From: Microcaldota archaeon
GTDB taxonomy: Archaea; Micrarchaeota; Micrarchaeia; Micrarchaeales; Micrarchaeaceae
Reading direction: 5' to 3'
Assembly (NCBI GenBank): GCA_021816645.1
Contig: JAKAXF010000050.1
Coordinates: 1-5,100 of the forward strand
DNA: 5,100 bases
Under the pieces are notes generated by a model. It saw nothing but the letters and a program-made list of their open reading frames with translations. It was not told where the DNA came from and made no database searches. This document shows positions 1-5,100 of this stretch, piece after piece; the first letter of the stretch is position 1; each line of letters starts with the position of its first letter. The position numbers and the translations under genes are program-made.

Positions 1-2
1 AT

Positions 3-101
3 TTCACAGAGCTCGCGCCGATCCCGGGGATGATTGCTCCAAACTACCTCGCGGCGAAGCTTATCTATCTGGCCATAGGCAGCGTATTCACCATCAGATG
101 A
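3..101 (+). CDS. C-terminal end of an unidentified hydrophobic protein (partial, 5' end outside window)
   Basis: This frame is open from the left edge to a TGA at 99-101 and would encode the last 32 residues of a protein that begins outside the window. The segment reads like a membrane helix: Pro-Ile-Pro-Gly-Met-Ile-Ala-Pro, then Leu-Ala-Ala-Lys-Leu-Ile-Tyr-Leu-Ala-Ile-Gly and a short Thr-Ile-Arg end. The stop lies 22 bp before the ATG of the downstream methyltransferase on the same strand, which suggests one transcript. I cannot assign a family from 32 residues. The frame could be open by chance, but the other two forward frames give either an early stop or a polar, unprotein-like sequence, and the minus strand offers no start here. 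Confidence 0.45.
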   Translation, partial: FTELAPIPGMIAPNYLAAKLIYLAIGSVFTIR

Positions 102-123
102 GTTGTAAGTTGTAGTGGGGCCG

Positions 124-726
124 ATGTCAAACAAGACAACAATAGACACATACAACAGGATAGCGCACGAGTATGCCAATACCCACTGGAGCGTGCATTT
201 CTGGGACAGGCAGTATAATGAGTTCGAAGGTTTGCTGCGCGGAAAGCACCTTCTTGATGCGGGTAGCGGAGCTGGAAGGGATACCAGACACTTCATTTCC
301 AAAGGATACGATGTAGTGAGCGTAGACGCGTCGTCAGGAATAGTTGATGAGGCGAGGAAGAGGGTTCCAAAAGGCAACTTCATGGAAATGGACATGACAG
401 ATATGAAGTTCGCGGACGGGGAGTTTGATGGTGTATGGTGCTGCGCGAGCCTTCTCCACCTGGACGATGCAGAAGCGGGGAAGGCGCTTTCCGAGTTTAA
501 GCGCGTTTTAAAGGACGGAGGCATACTATTCGTCTCGGTGAAGCTCGGATCTGGAGAGGTGATAGAGAAACGTCCTGGCGGTGTGGAGAGGTATTTCAGA
601 AATTATGGCGTTGGAGAAATTAGGGATATTATTTCAAGGTATTTCAGAGTCCTGGATGTCTACACGCATTCGGACAAGGAAGGGGAGACGTGGATCAGTG
701 TTTTTGGGTCCAAAACAGATTTATGA
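124..726 (+). CDS. Class I SAM-dependent methyltransferase (UbiE/type-11-like), substrate unknown
   Basis: A 200-residue single-domain Rossmann-fold methyltransferase, expected to be cytosolic and to move a methyl group from S-adenosylmethionine to an unknown acceptor. Numbered from the ATG at 124, SAM-binding motif I is Asp-Ala-Gly-Ser-Gly-Ala-Gly at residues 45-51. The acidic residue ending strand 2, which normally binds the ribose hydroxyls, is Asp68 in Val-Asp-Ala-Ser. The region around Phe-Asp-Gly-Val-Trp followed by Ala-Ser-Leu-Leu-His-Leu is motif IV/post-II. A Phe-Lys-Arg-Val-Leu-Lys-Asp-Gly-Gly segment is typical of UbiE-like methyltransferases. The N-terminus (Tyr-Asn-Arg-Ile-Ala-His-Glu-Tyr-Ala) matches the usual family opening and supports this ATG. 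An in-frame GTG at 115 would add three residues. GGGG at 117-120 precedes the ATG by 3 nt, which is close for a ribosome site. The gene follows the partial upstream gene on the same strand and converges on the tRNA/rnz transcript. The fold is secure; the substrate is not predictable. Confidence 0.88.
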   Translation: MSNKTTIDTYNRIAHEYANTHWSVHFWDRQYNEFEGLLRGKHLLDAGSGAGRDTRHFISKGYDVVSVDASSGIVDEARKRVPKGNFMEMDMTDMKFADGEFDGVWCCASLLHLDDAEAGKALSEFKRVLKDGGILFVSVKLGSGEVIEKRPGGVERYFRNYGVGEIRDIISRYFRVLDVYTHSDKEGETWISVFGSKTDL

Positions 727-733
727 TATACAC

Positions 734-753
734 GCGCAACGATGTTTTTGCGC
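734..753 (+). terminator. Possible hairpin and T-tract ending the methyltransferase transcript
   Basis: A 6-bp inverted repeat, GCGCAA at 734-739 and TTGCGC at 748-753, encloses an 8-nt loop. It lies 7 bp past the methyltransferase stop and includes a run of five T at 745-749. Archaeal termination mainly uses T-tracts, so the T run is the more relevant part. It sits inside the loop and right arm rather than after the stem, unlike a bacterial intrinsic terminator. This is a weak call, helped only by its place in a 45-bp gap between converging genes. Confidence 0.25.
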
Positions 754-771
754 CATTTACTTATAGGAGTA

Positions 772-844
772 TGGGCCCGAGGAGAATCGGACTCCTGCTC
801 TTCACGTTGTCAACGTGACGTCTTAACCATTCGACTACGGGCCC
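772..844 (-). tRNA. tRNA-Val, anticodon GAC
   Basis: A 73-nt cloverleaf reads on the minus strand from 844 to 772. The acceptor stem has 7 GC pairs: GGGCCCG (844-838) with CGGGCCC (779-773). The anticodon stem TCACG/CGTGA (818-814 with 806-802) has 5 pairs around loop TTGACAA, so the anticodon is GAC at 811-809 and reads Val codons GUC/GUU. The T stem AGGAG/CTCCT (796-792 with 784-780) has 5 pairs. The D stem has only three standard pairs plus G13/A22. The discriminator is A772, and CCA is not encoded, so RNase Z and CCA-adding enzyme would be needed. No intron is present. Odd points are T-loop TCCGATT with C at position 55 instead of U, and A15 opposite C48 instead of a standard Levitt pair. 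The first 10 nt overlap the end of rnz. The structure is clear; full function is slightly less certain because of these core changes. Confidence 0.9.
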
Positions 845-1743
845 TCTTTGCCTCCTATTGTTATCTGCATTCCATCTTTTGCTACTATAGTATTCTTAAA
901 TATGCTCCTCGCCTCCCTCAGGAGCGAAGCCGTTTCCCTGTACCTGGCGCTCATGTGAAACAGCACGAGCATCTTGGCACCGGCACGCTTTGCAACCTCG
1001 GCCGCTTCTGCAGCCGTGGAGTGCTTGCGTTCTACAGCGAGCTTCTTCAAACGCTCATCGAACGATGACTCGTGTATCAGCAGGTCGGCACCCCTGGCTT
1101 CCTCCGAAGTAGATGCCAGCGGCCGCGTATCTGTTGCGTAAACTATCTTTGCACCTCTGATCTCCCTGGATACTTCGCTGAGCCTTACGCTCCTCTTTCC
1201 GATTTTTATCTGCTTTTTTTCGAGAAGCGTAGAGAACATCGGCCCCTTTATTCCGAGGGACCTGCACTTTTCACTGTTGAAGCGTACTCTTTTGCTTTCC
1301 TCAAAGGTGTAACCGTAAACCTTGACCGTGTGCTTCAGGGGGAACGCGTGCACGCTGAAGTCCTTGCCCCTGTATATCACACCTCCAGATACTCCGTTTA
1401 TTATCACGGGATAGTTTATCAGCGCGTTGTCGAAAAGTATCAGCGCCGCTACGTTCTTCTCCCCACCCTTCGGGACGTATATGTTGAGCGGCTCGGTCCT
1501 GTGGTTGAGGGCGAACGTTCGTATCAGACCGGCCACGCCTATCACGTGGTCTCCGTGCATATGGGTTATGAAAATCGCCTTTATCCTGGATATGTTCAAG
1601 CCGTAGTTGAAAAGCTGGCGCTGCGTTCCCTCGCCGCAATCGAACAGCAGCGTCTCGCCCTCGTGTGTCAACGCCACGCTGGGAAGCCCTCTGTCCTTAG
1701 TTGGGGCCGAACCCGACGTGCCGAGAAAAGTTACTTTTATCAT
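835..1743 (-). CDS. rnz: Ribonuclease Z (tRNA 3'-end endonuclease, short form)
   Basis: Zinc-dependent metallo-beta-lactamase-fold endonuclease that cuts precursor tRNAs just after the discriminator base. At 302 residues it is the usual short-form length. The sequence opens with Phe-Leu-Gly-Thr-Ser-Gly and Asp-Cys-Gly-Glu-Gly-Thr-Gln-Arg-Gln (35-43). The metal motif is His61-x-His63-x-Asp65-His66, followed by His138 (motif III), Asp205 (motif IV) and His263 in the Leu-Phe-His-Met-Ser-x-Arg-Tyr end motif. His241-Ser-Thr is the conserved RNase Z segment. The Gly-Pro-Met-Phe region near 167-170 matches the family's substrate-side loop. All metal ligands are present, so it should be active. The ATG lies 4 bp after the TGA of the upstream RqcH-like gene, with only a weak purine-rich site in between, so translation is probably coupled. 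The TAG stop (837-835) lies inside the downstream tRNA-Val gene, an unusual overlap for a tRNA-processing enzyme. Confidence 0.96.
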   Translation of the reverse strand: MIKVTFLGTSGSAPTKDRGLPSVALTHEGETLLFDCGEGTQRQLFNYGLNISRIKAIFITHMHGDHVIGVAGLIRTFALNHRTEPLNIYVPKGGEKNVAALILFDNALINYPVIINGVSGGVIYRGKDFSVHAFPLKHTVKVYGYTFEESKRVRFNSEKCRSLGIKGPMFSTLLEKKQIKIGKRSVRLSEVSREIRGAKIVYATDTRPLASTSEEARGADLLIHESSFDERLKKLAVERKHSTAAEAAEVAKRAGAKMLVLFHMSARYRETASLLREARSIFKNTIVAKDGMQITIGGKEGP

Positions 1744-1747
1744 GCAA

Positions 1748-2872
1748 TCATTCCATCTCTATAGTCACTGTCTTCTCTTTTAGGTCTATCTCTATAATCT
1801 TTACCGTGGGGAACATATTCTGCAATTCTTCCCTCGTCATCCGTTTGTTATCCTTAAGCGCTTGTACTATGCCGTTCACTACGTTCATGTTCTTGAATAT
1901 CGCCTCGCCTTTCTTTCTGGCTTCTGAAGCTTCTTCTTCTATCTTGGCCAGCGATTCCCTCTGCCTCTCTATACTTATCTTTATCCCTTCCGTCTTCTTG
2001 GCGGACTCGCTCGTTTTTGGTTCTCCGGAAAATTGCGCTTCGTGGTAGAACGTGTCAAGCGCAGAATTCAGGGTGTCTTTCTTCTGCTTCTCAAGATTAT
2101 CGTACTTGGTTACCGCGCATATCGAGTAATCAACAGGAGCCCCGTCCTTGATATAGAGCGTTGCATCCGGATTTGATATTGCGCCTGCGCGCCTGGCTAT
2201 CCCTGCGGCCAGGGCTTCTGCCTGCTTTGCTCCTATGCTTTCAGTTTTTGCCTTGGGATTTAGGTGTGCCTCGTATATTGCATCCTCAAGGTAGATGGCC
2301 CCGATATTCACGTTCTTTGAAAGCAGCCTTATCAGGCTATCATCAGAACCGCTTTGCGAGGAGAGTAGCTTGGCAAGCGCGTCTCCGTCCAGTTCTGAAG
2401 GAGGGATGCCCCTCGTTTCTGGAGGCGCATAGATCATACCCACTTTCACATCCCTTTCCTTGAACCCCTTGCTTTTGTACGCCAGCACGATTCTTTTATC
2501 AGCGTTCAGGACAATCAGGTTACCCTTTGCGAAAAGCTCGAATACGATGCTGCCTTTTTCCTCGCTTTTTGTAAACGTTATCTCTACTATTCTGTCAGCG
2601 TTCAGCTGTGCTATGCGTTCTATTCTAGCGCCTACTATCCTCTTCCTGACCGCGATGTAGAAATTTGATATGGGTTCTCCCTTCTCGTAGTATTCAGTAG
2701 TGTTTAGTGTGTATGGAAGCAGCGCGAACAGTTCAACCTTCTCTCCGCTCCTGCTCAGCCTGAGTCGGAACCTGTCTTCACCAAGCTCATAGAAGTTGTC
2801 TATAAAAAATCCTTCGAGTCTTTGCAGCTCTTTGACCAAAAGTGTTACTTCTATTGCCGATACAGCCCTCAT
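1748..2872 (-). CDS. rqcH: RqcH/NEMF-like ribosome quality control protein, NFACT-N to coiled coil only (lacks NFACT-R)
   Basis: Belongs to the NFACT family (bacterial and archaeal RqcH, yeast Rqc2, human NEMF), which binds stalled large ribosomal subunits and recruits tRNA to extend the trapped peptide. Visible parts, in order, are an NFACT-N domain (about 1-175), a helix-hairpin-helix segment (about 180-205), a conserved Ala-Leu-Asp-Thr-Phe-Tyr stretch, and a charged coiled coil (about 290-345). NFACT-N contains Asn-Ala-Asp93-Arg94-Ile-Val, equivalent to the Asp-Arg pair needed for tail synthesis in RqcH, and Arg-Asp-Val-Lys-Val-Gly-Met-Ile-Tyr-Ala-Pro-Pro (140-151). The protein ends at 374 residues, at the beta-strand linker that normally leads into NFACT-R; full-length archaeal members are commonly about 600 residues or more. 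The next gene starts 4 bp later, so no remnant of NFACT-R follows. AGGA at 2881-2878 precedes the ATG by 5 nt. It may be half of a split gene or a reduced form. Confidence 0.87.
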   Translation of the reverse strand: MRAVSAIEVTLLVKELQRLEGFFIDNFYELGEDRFRLRLSRSGEKVELFALLPYTLNTTEYYEKGEPISNFYIAVRKRIVGARIERIAQLNADRIVEITFTKSEEKGSIVFELFAKGNLIVLNADKRIVLAYKSKGFKERDVKVGMIYAPPETRGIPPSELDGDALAKLLSSQSGSDDSLIRLLSKNVNIGAIYLEDAIYEAHLNPKAKTESIGAKQAEALAAGIARRAGAISNPDATLYIKDGAPVDYSICAVTKYDNLEKQKKDTLNSALDTFYHEAQFSGEPKTSESAKKTEGIKISIERQRESLAKIEEEASEARKKGEAIFKNMNVVNGIVQALKDNKRMTREELQNMFPTVKIIEIDLKEKTVTIEME

Positions 2873-2877
2873 AAACG

Positions 2878-2881
2878 TCCT
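2878..2881 (-). promoter_or_regulatory. Shine-Dalgarno-like site for the RqcH-like gene
   Basis: AGGA on the minus strand lies in the 11-bp gap between the GGGP synthase stop and the next ATG at 2872, with 5 nt between site and start codon. It supports ATG 2872 as the start and independent ribosome loading within the operon. The short motif could occur by chance. Confidence 0.4.
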
Positions 2882-2883
2882 GT

Positions 2884-3675
2884 CTATGCACGCTTTAGCT
2901 TCTTCGCGCCCTCCTCCTTTGCTACCTTTGCGAAGAGCCGTGCCGCCTTTGTCGCATTACCAGAATTCTCGAAAGCGGTCCCGACCTGGATTATGTCGGC
3001 GCCACCTGCATACGCGTTGTGTGCGTCTTTCAGGCTTGATATTCCGCCCGCCGCCACCAGCGGCACGCTTATCTCGCTCTTTATTGCACGAAGTATCTCT
3101 ACCGGTACTGGACCCGAATGCTGCAGCTTTGGATTTGATCCGGTGTCGGCTATTATAAGCCTGTTACCGAGAAACTCCCCGGCCAGGGCGAGATTCGCGG
3201 CTATCCTCGGCTTCTCCCTTGGCACGAAGTTGACGTCTCCTACCCAACCGACCGTCCCGCCCGGGTATATTACTATATAGCCAACGGGAAGCGGCTCTAT
3301 CTTCATGAACTTGACAACTGGAGCGGCCAGCATCTGAGCCTGTGTTATCCAGTAGGGGTTCCTCGCGTTTAGGAGTGACATGAAGTAAACGGCGTCCGCG
3401 TACCGTGTCAAAGTGCTTATGTTGCCCGGGAACAGCACCAGCGGAACGTCTATCTTCTCCTTTATCCTCTTAGAAGCGTAGTCCAGGATCTCTCCCTGTG
3501 CACCTATGCTGCCGCCTATGAGCATCAGGTCCGCTCCCCCTTTTGCGGCCCCTTCCGCGGTCTTGACTGCGTCGTCGACGCTCTTGTAGTCCAACGGATC
3601 AATCAGTGAGAACAGCATTGCCCCCTTGCTCTCCAGTATCTCGTGTATGTAAGATTCGACCTTTCCTATCTTCAT
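2884..3675 (-). CDS. Geranylgeranylglyceryl phosphate synthase (GGGP synthase), variant active site
   Basis: Joins geranylgeranyl diphosphate to sn-glycerol-1-phosphate, forming the first ether bond of archaeal membrane lipids; a Mg-dependent TIM-barrel enzyme of the PcrB/GGGPS family, at 263 residues near normal length. Asp26 in Leu-Ile-Asp-Pro and Ser56 in Gly-Gly-Ser-Ile-Gly are the expected metal/diphosphate positions. Asn-Pro-Tyr-Trp-Ile (106-110) and Pro-Gly-Gly-Thr-Val-Gly-Trp-Val-Gly-Asp (138-147) are diagnostic of the archaeal group with the long mid-region. Ala-Ala-Gly-Gly-Ile-Ser (208-213) is the phosphate-binding loop. The usual Tyr-Leu-Glu-Ala-Gly-Ser-Gly segment reads Ile175-Ala-Asp177-Thr-Gly-Ser-Asn and is followed by a short insertion, so the Tyr and Glu of the glycerol-phosphate site are replaced. 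The start is firm: TAG lies immediately upstream in frame, and GGTTGA (3686-3681) lies 5 nt before the ATG. It is the first gene of the operon. Confidence 0.93.
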   Translation of the reverse strand: MKIGKVESYIHEILESKGAMLFSLIDPLDYKSVDDAVKTAEGAAKGGADLMLIGGSIGAQGEILDYASKRIKEKIDVPLVLFPGNISTLTRYADAVYFMSLLNARNPYWITQAQMLAAPVVKFMKIEPLPVGYIVIYPGGTVGWVGDVNFVPREKPRIAANLALAGEFLGNRLIIADTGSNPKLQHSGPVPVEILRAIKSEISVPLVAAGGISSLKDAHNAYAGGADIIQVGTAFENSGNATKAARLFAKVAKEEGAKKLKRA

Positions 3676-3726
3676 CTATATCAACCATTCAAAATCCAGA
3701 CGTGCAATAGGAATAACAAAGATTGG

Positions 3727-3745
3727 TTTATATACATTTCTTTGG
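3727..3745 (-). promoter_or_regulatory. Archaeal promoter (BRE plus TATA box) for the GGGP synthase-rqcH-rnz-tRNA operon
   Basis: On the minus strand CCAAAGAAATG (3745-3735), a purine-rich BRE-like stretch, is followed by TATATAAA (3734-3727). Transcription would be expected about 25 nt downstream of the box, near 3705, giving a leader of roughly 30 nt before ATG 3675. It lies in the 100-bp gap after the helicase, the only sizeable gap between minus-strand genes, which is where an operon promoter is expected. The box is nearly symmetric (TTTATATA on the plus strand), but no plus-strand gene follows. The start point is inferred, not seen. Confidence 0.6.
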
Positions 3746-3775
3746 ATGGGTCGGACGTTTCTAAGTTTGTTCTTA

Positions 3776-5074
3776 TCAGTGGCGCGAGTGCATGAAGTTG
3801 CCCCTGTACTCGTGCCTGTAAGAGTCGCGCCTGAAACTCCTGTGGTCCCGATCCCTGTCGCGGGAATCGTGTGAGCCGTGGACGCCACGTGGTCCGCGGA
3901 AACCAGTTCCGCGCCTGTCGTCGTGCCCGTACCTCTGGCCGAACAGCTGTACGTTCCTGTACTCGCTGGAATCTATATTGAGTAGCTCTATGTTCACGTT
4001 TGCGACGTTCTTTATCTCGGTTATTTTATCCCTTTCCTCGGTCGATATTATCGTAAACGATCTGCCGTCAGCGTTCATCCTGGCAGACCTGCCCACTCTG
4101 TGGACGTAGACGTAAGGATCGTCAGGGACGTCGAAGTTTATTATATCGGATATGCCAGCTATGTCAAGCCCCCTGGCAGCCACGTTGGTTGCAATCATGA
4201 ACCTTGCTCCGCGCCTGAAGTCCCCAAGGGAATGTTCCCTCTTCGCCTGGGTAAGCCCGCCGTGCATCAGTATTGCGTCGTAGCCCTGTCGCTTCATCAT
4301 GTCGTATATCATGTCTGCGGCTCGCTGCGTCTGCGCGAATATTATAGCCTTTGTAGGATTGTACTTCTTTATGTACGCAAGAAGTATCGCTGCTTTCTGT
4401 CTCCTTTCGCCCATGGCGTAGAAGTGCTTTATCGTAGTCACGACCAGTTCGTCCTGATCGCCTACCTCTATGCTGACCGGATTGTGCATGTGCCTGTGCG
4501 CCACATCCGATATCCTGTCCGGCATGGTAGCCGATAACAGCATCGTCTGCTTCGTGCGCGGAGTCATAGAGATTATTTCGTCTATGTCGTCTATAAATCC
4601 CATGTCGAGCATCGTATCGGCCTCGTCTAGTACGAGAAACCTGATCTTGTTTATAACGAGTTCCCCGCGCTCGAGCAGGTCGAGTATCCTGCCAGGCGTT
4701 CCGACCACTACGCGCGGATTTCTCCTTAGCTCCTGAATCTGAACGTTTATCGATGCGCCGCCGTAGACCACAACAACTCCGGCGCGGTTATAATCAACCT
4801 TCCTTGCCATGTTGGATATCTGAACAACGAGCTCCCTGGTCGGGGCTATGATCAGCGCTTCCGGATGGTTGCTCGGAGTTCCGCACATCTGCAATATTGG
4901 CAGCACGAAGGCGTAGGTCTTGCCTGTCCCTGTCTTGGCTCTGACTATCATGTCCTTGCCTTGAAGGGCGACCGGTATGGCCTGTTCCTGTACTTCTGTC
5001 GCGTTGACGAAGTTATTCCTGCGCAGCGATTCGACAAGTTTTTGGTCTAGCTGCATCTCTGAAAATGGTTTCAT
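3776..5074 (-). CDS. DEAD-box ATP-dependent RNA helicase with basic Arg/His/Asp-rich C-terminal tail
   Basis: ATP-dependent RNA unwinding or remodelling protein, 432 residues, likely acting in ribosome assembly, RNA turnover or mRNA restructuring. All superfamily 2 DEAD motifs are visible: Q motif around Phe4 to Gln29; Walker A Ala-Lys-Thr-Gly-Thr-Gly-Lys-Thr (46-53); Pro-Thr-Arg-Glu-Leu (78-82); Thr-Pro-Gly-Arg (126-129); Asp-Glu-Ala-Asp (150-153); Ser-Ala-Thr (181-183); Ile-Ile-Phe-Ala-Gln (244-248); Arg-Gly-Leu-Asp (301-304); and His-Arg-Val-Gly-Arg-Ser-Ala-Arg (325-332), with both arginine fingers present. The last 53 residues are low complexity, with 14 Arg and 7 His, including Arg-Gly pairs and a run of Arg-Asp repeats; this suggests flexible RNA binding. 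The ATG at 5074 is the only possible start near the N-terminus because TAA precedes it in frame. An ATG at 5080 directly abuts that TAA. The promoter is outside or at the window edge. It is separated from the next operon by 100 bp and is probably transcribed on its own. Confidence 0.96.
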   Translation of the reverse strand: MKPFSEMQLDQKLVESLRRNNFVNATEVQEQAIPVALQGKDMIVRAKTGTGKTYAFVLPILQMCGTPSNHPEALIIAPTRELVVQISNMARKVDYNRAGVVVVYGGASINVQIQELRRNPRVVVGTPGRILDLLERGELVINKIRFLVLDEADTMLDMGFIDDIDEIISMTPRTKQTMLLSATMPDRISDVAHRHMHNPVSIEVGDQDELVVTTIKHFYAMGERRQKAAILLAYIKKYNPTKAIIFAQTQRAADMIYDMMKRQGYDAILMHGGLTQAKREHSLGDFRRGARFMIATNVAARGLDIAGISDIINFDVPDDPYVYVHRVGRSARMNADGRSFTIISTEERDKITEIKNVANVNIELLNIDSSEYRNVQLFGQRYGHDDRRGTGFRGPRGVHGSHDSRDRDRDHRSFRRDSYRHEYRGNFMHSRH

Positions 5075-5100
5075 TTACATTACCAAACAGAATTAGTAGT

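Noticed and set aside
115..123. GTG at 115 as the methyltransferase start
   Set aside because: It adds only three residues, lies within the purine-rich stretch that could act as the ribosome site, and ATG 124 gives the usual family N-terminus. It cannot be fully excluded.
802..818. Intron or bulge-helix-bulge motif in the tRNA anticodon arm
   Set aside because: The loop is exactly 7 nt with a perfect 5-bp stem, so no intron is present.
895..903. ATATTTAAG (minus strand) inside rnz as a TATA box for the tRNA
   Set aside because: It lies about 55 bp before the tRNA start, so it would need a leader of about 30 nt, and it is within conserved coding sequence. Possible but not supported enough to list.
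1301..1750. Frameshifted continuation of the RqcH-like gene (NFACT-R) downstream of its stop
   Set aside because: The other minus-strand frames here do not contain NFACT-R-like sequence; the region is occupied by the N-terminal half of RNase Z.
1072..1764. Long plus-strand open frame (230 codons) opposite rnz
   Set aside because: It is antisense to a fully motif-supported RNase Z and its translation shows no recognisable domain; it is a shadow of the minus-strand codon bias.
2822..3280. Plus-strand open frame opposite the GGGP synthase and the start of the RqcH-like gene
   Set aside because: It spans the junction of two well-supported minus-strand genes and has no family features.
3727..3734. 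TTTATATA read as a plus-strand promoter
   Set aside because: No plus-strand gene follows; the minus-strand reading has an upstream purine-rich BRE and a gene at the right distance.
3676..3888. Minus-strand 70-codon frame between helicase and GGGP synthase
   Set aside because: It mostly overlaps the helicase tail in another frame, is a Thr/Gly/Ala-rich artefact, and its end runs through the promoter region.
4100..4537. Plus-strand open frame opposite the helicase core
   Set aside because: Antisense to conserved helicase motifs; no independent evidence of coding.

Overview
The window is a gene-dense stretch of an archaeal chromosome. The archaeal assignment rests on four things: a geranylgeranylglyceryl phosphate synthase (ether-lipid synthesis), a short-form RNase Z, a NEMF/RqcH-type NFACT protein, and a tRNA gene without an encoded CCA end. 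The lineage cannot be fixed from the sequence. A reduced-genome acidophile or DPANN/Micrarchaeota-like archaeon would fit the split-looking RqcH and the very tight packing, but that is a guess.

Layout: positions 3-101 (+) are the probable C-terminal end of a hydrophobic protein cut by the window edge. Positions 124-726 (+) encode a class I SAM-dependent methyltransferase of unknown substrate. After a 45-bp convergent gap, everything else is on the minus strand. Read in the direction of transcription, this is a DEAD-box RNA helicase with a basic Arg/His/Asp-rich tail (5074-3776), a 100-bp gap carrying a good TATA/BRE promoter, and then a compact operon. The operon holds GGGP synthase (3675-2884), an RqcH/NEMF-like protein that stops before its NFACT-R domain (2872-1748), RNase Z (1743-835), and tRNA-Val(GAC) (844-772). 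Gaps inside the operon are 11 bp, 4 bp and a 10-bp overlap.

The operon mixes membrane-lipid synthesis with translation and RNA maturation. The rnz stop codon lies inside the tRNA gene: TAG equals tRNA positions 8-10. If tRNA and mRNA share a transcript, cutting the tRNA 5' end would remove the rnz stop codon. The tRNA has several non-canonical core positions (C55, A15/C48, G13/A22). The GGGP synthase has altered residues at the normally conserved Tyr-x-Glu glycerol-phosphate site. The RqcH protein keeps the tRNA-recruiting Asp-Arg motif but lacks NFACT-R. I see no mobile element, CRISPR array or defence system, and no gene-free stretch over 300 bp.
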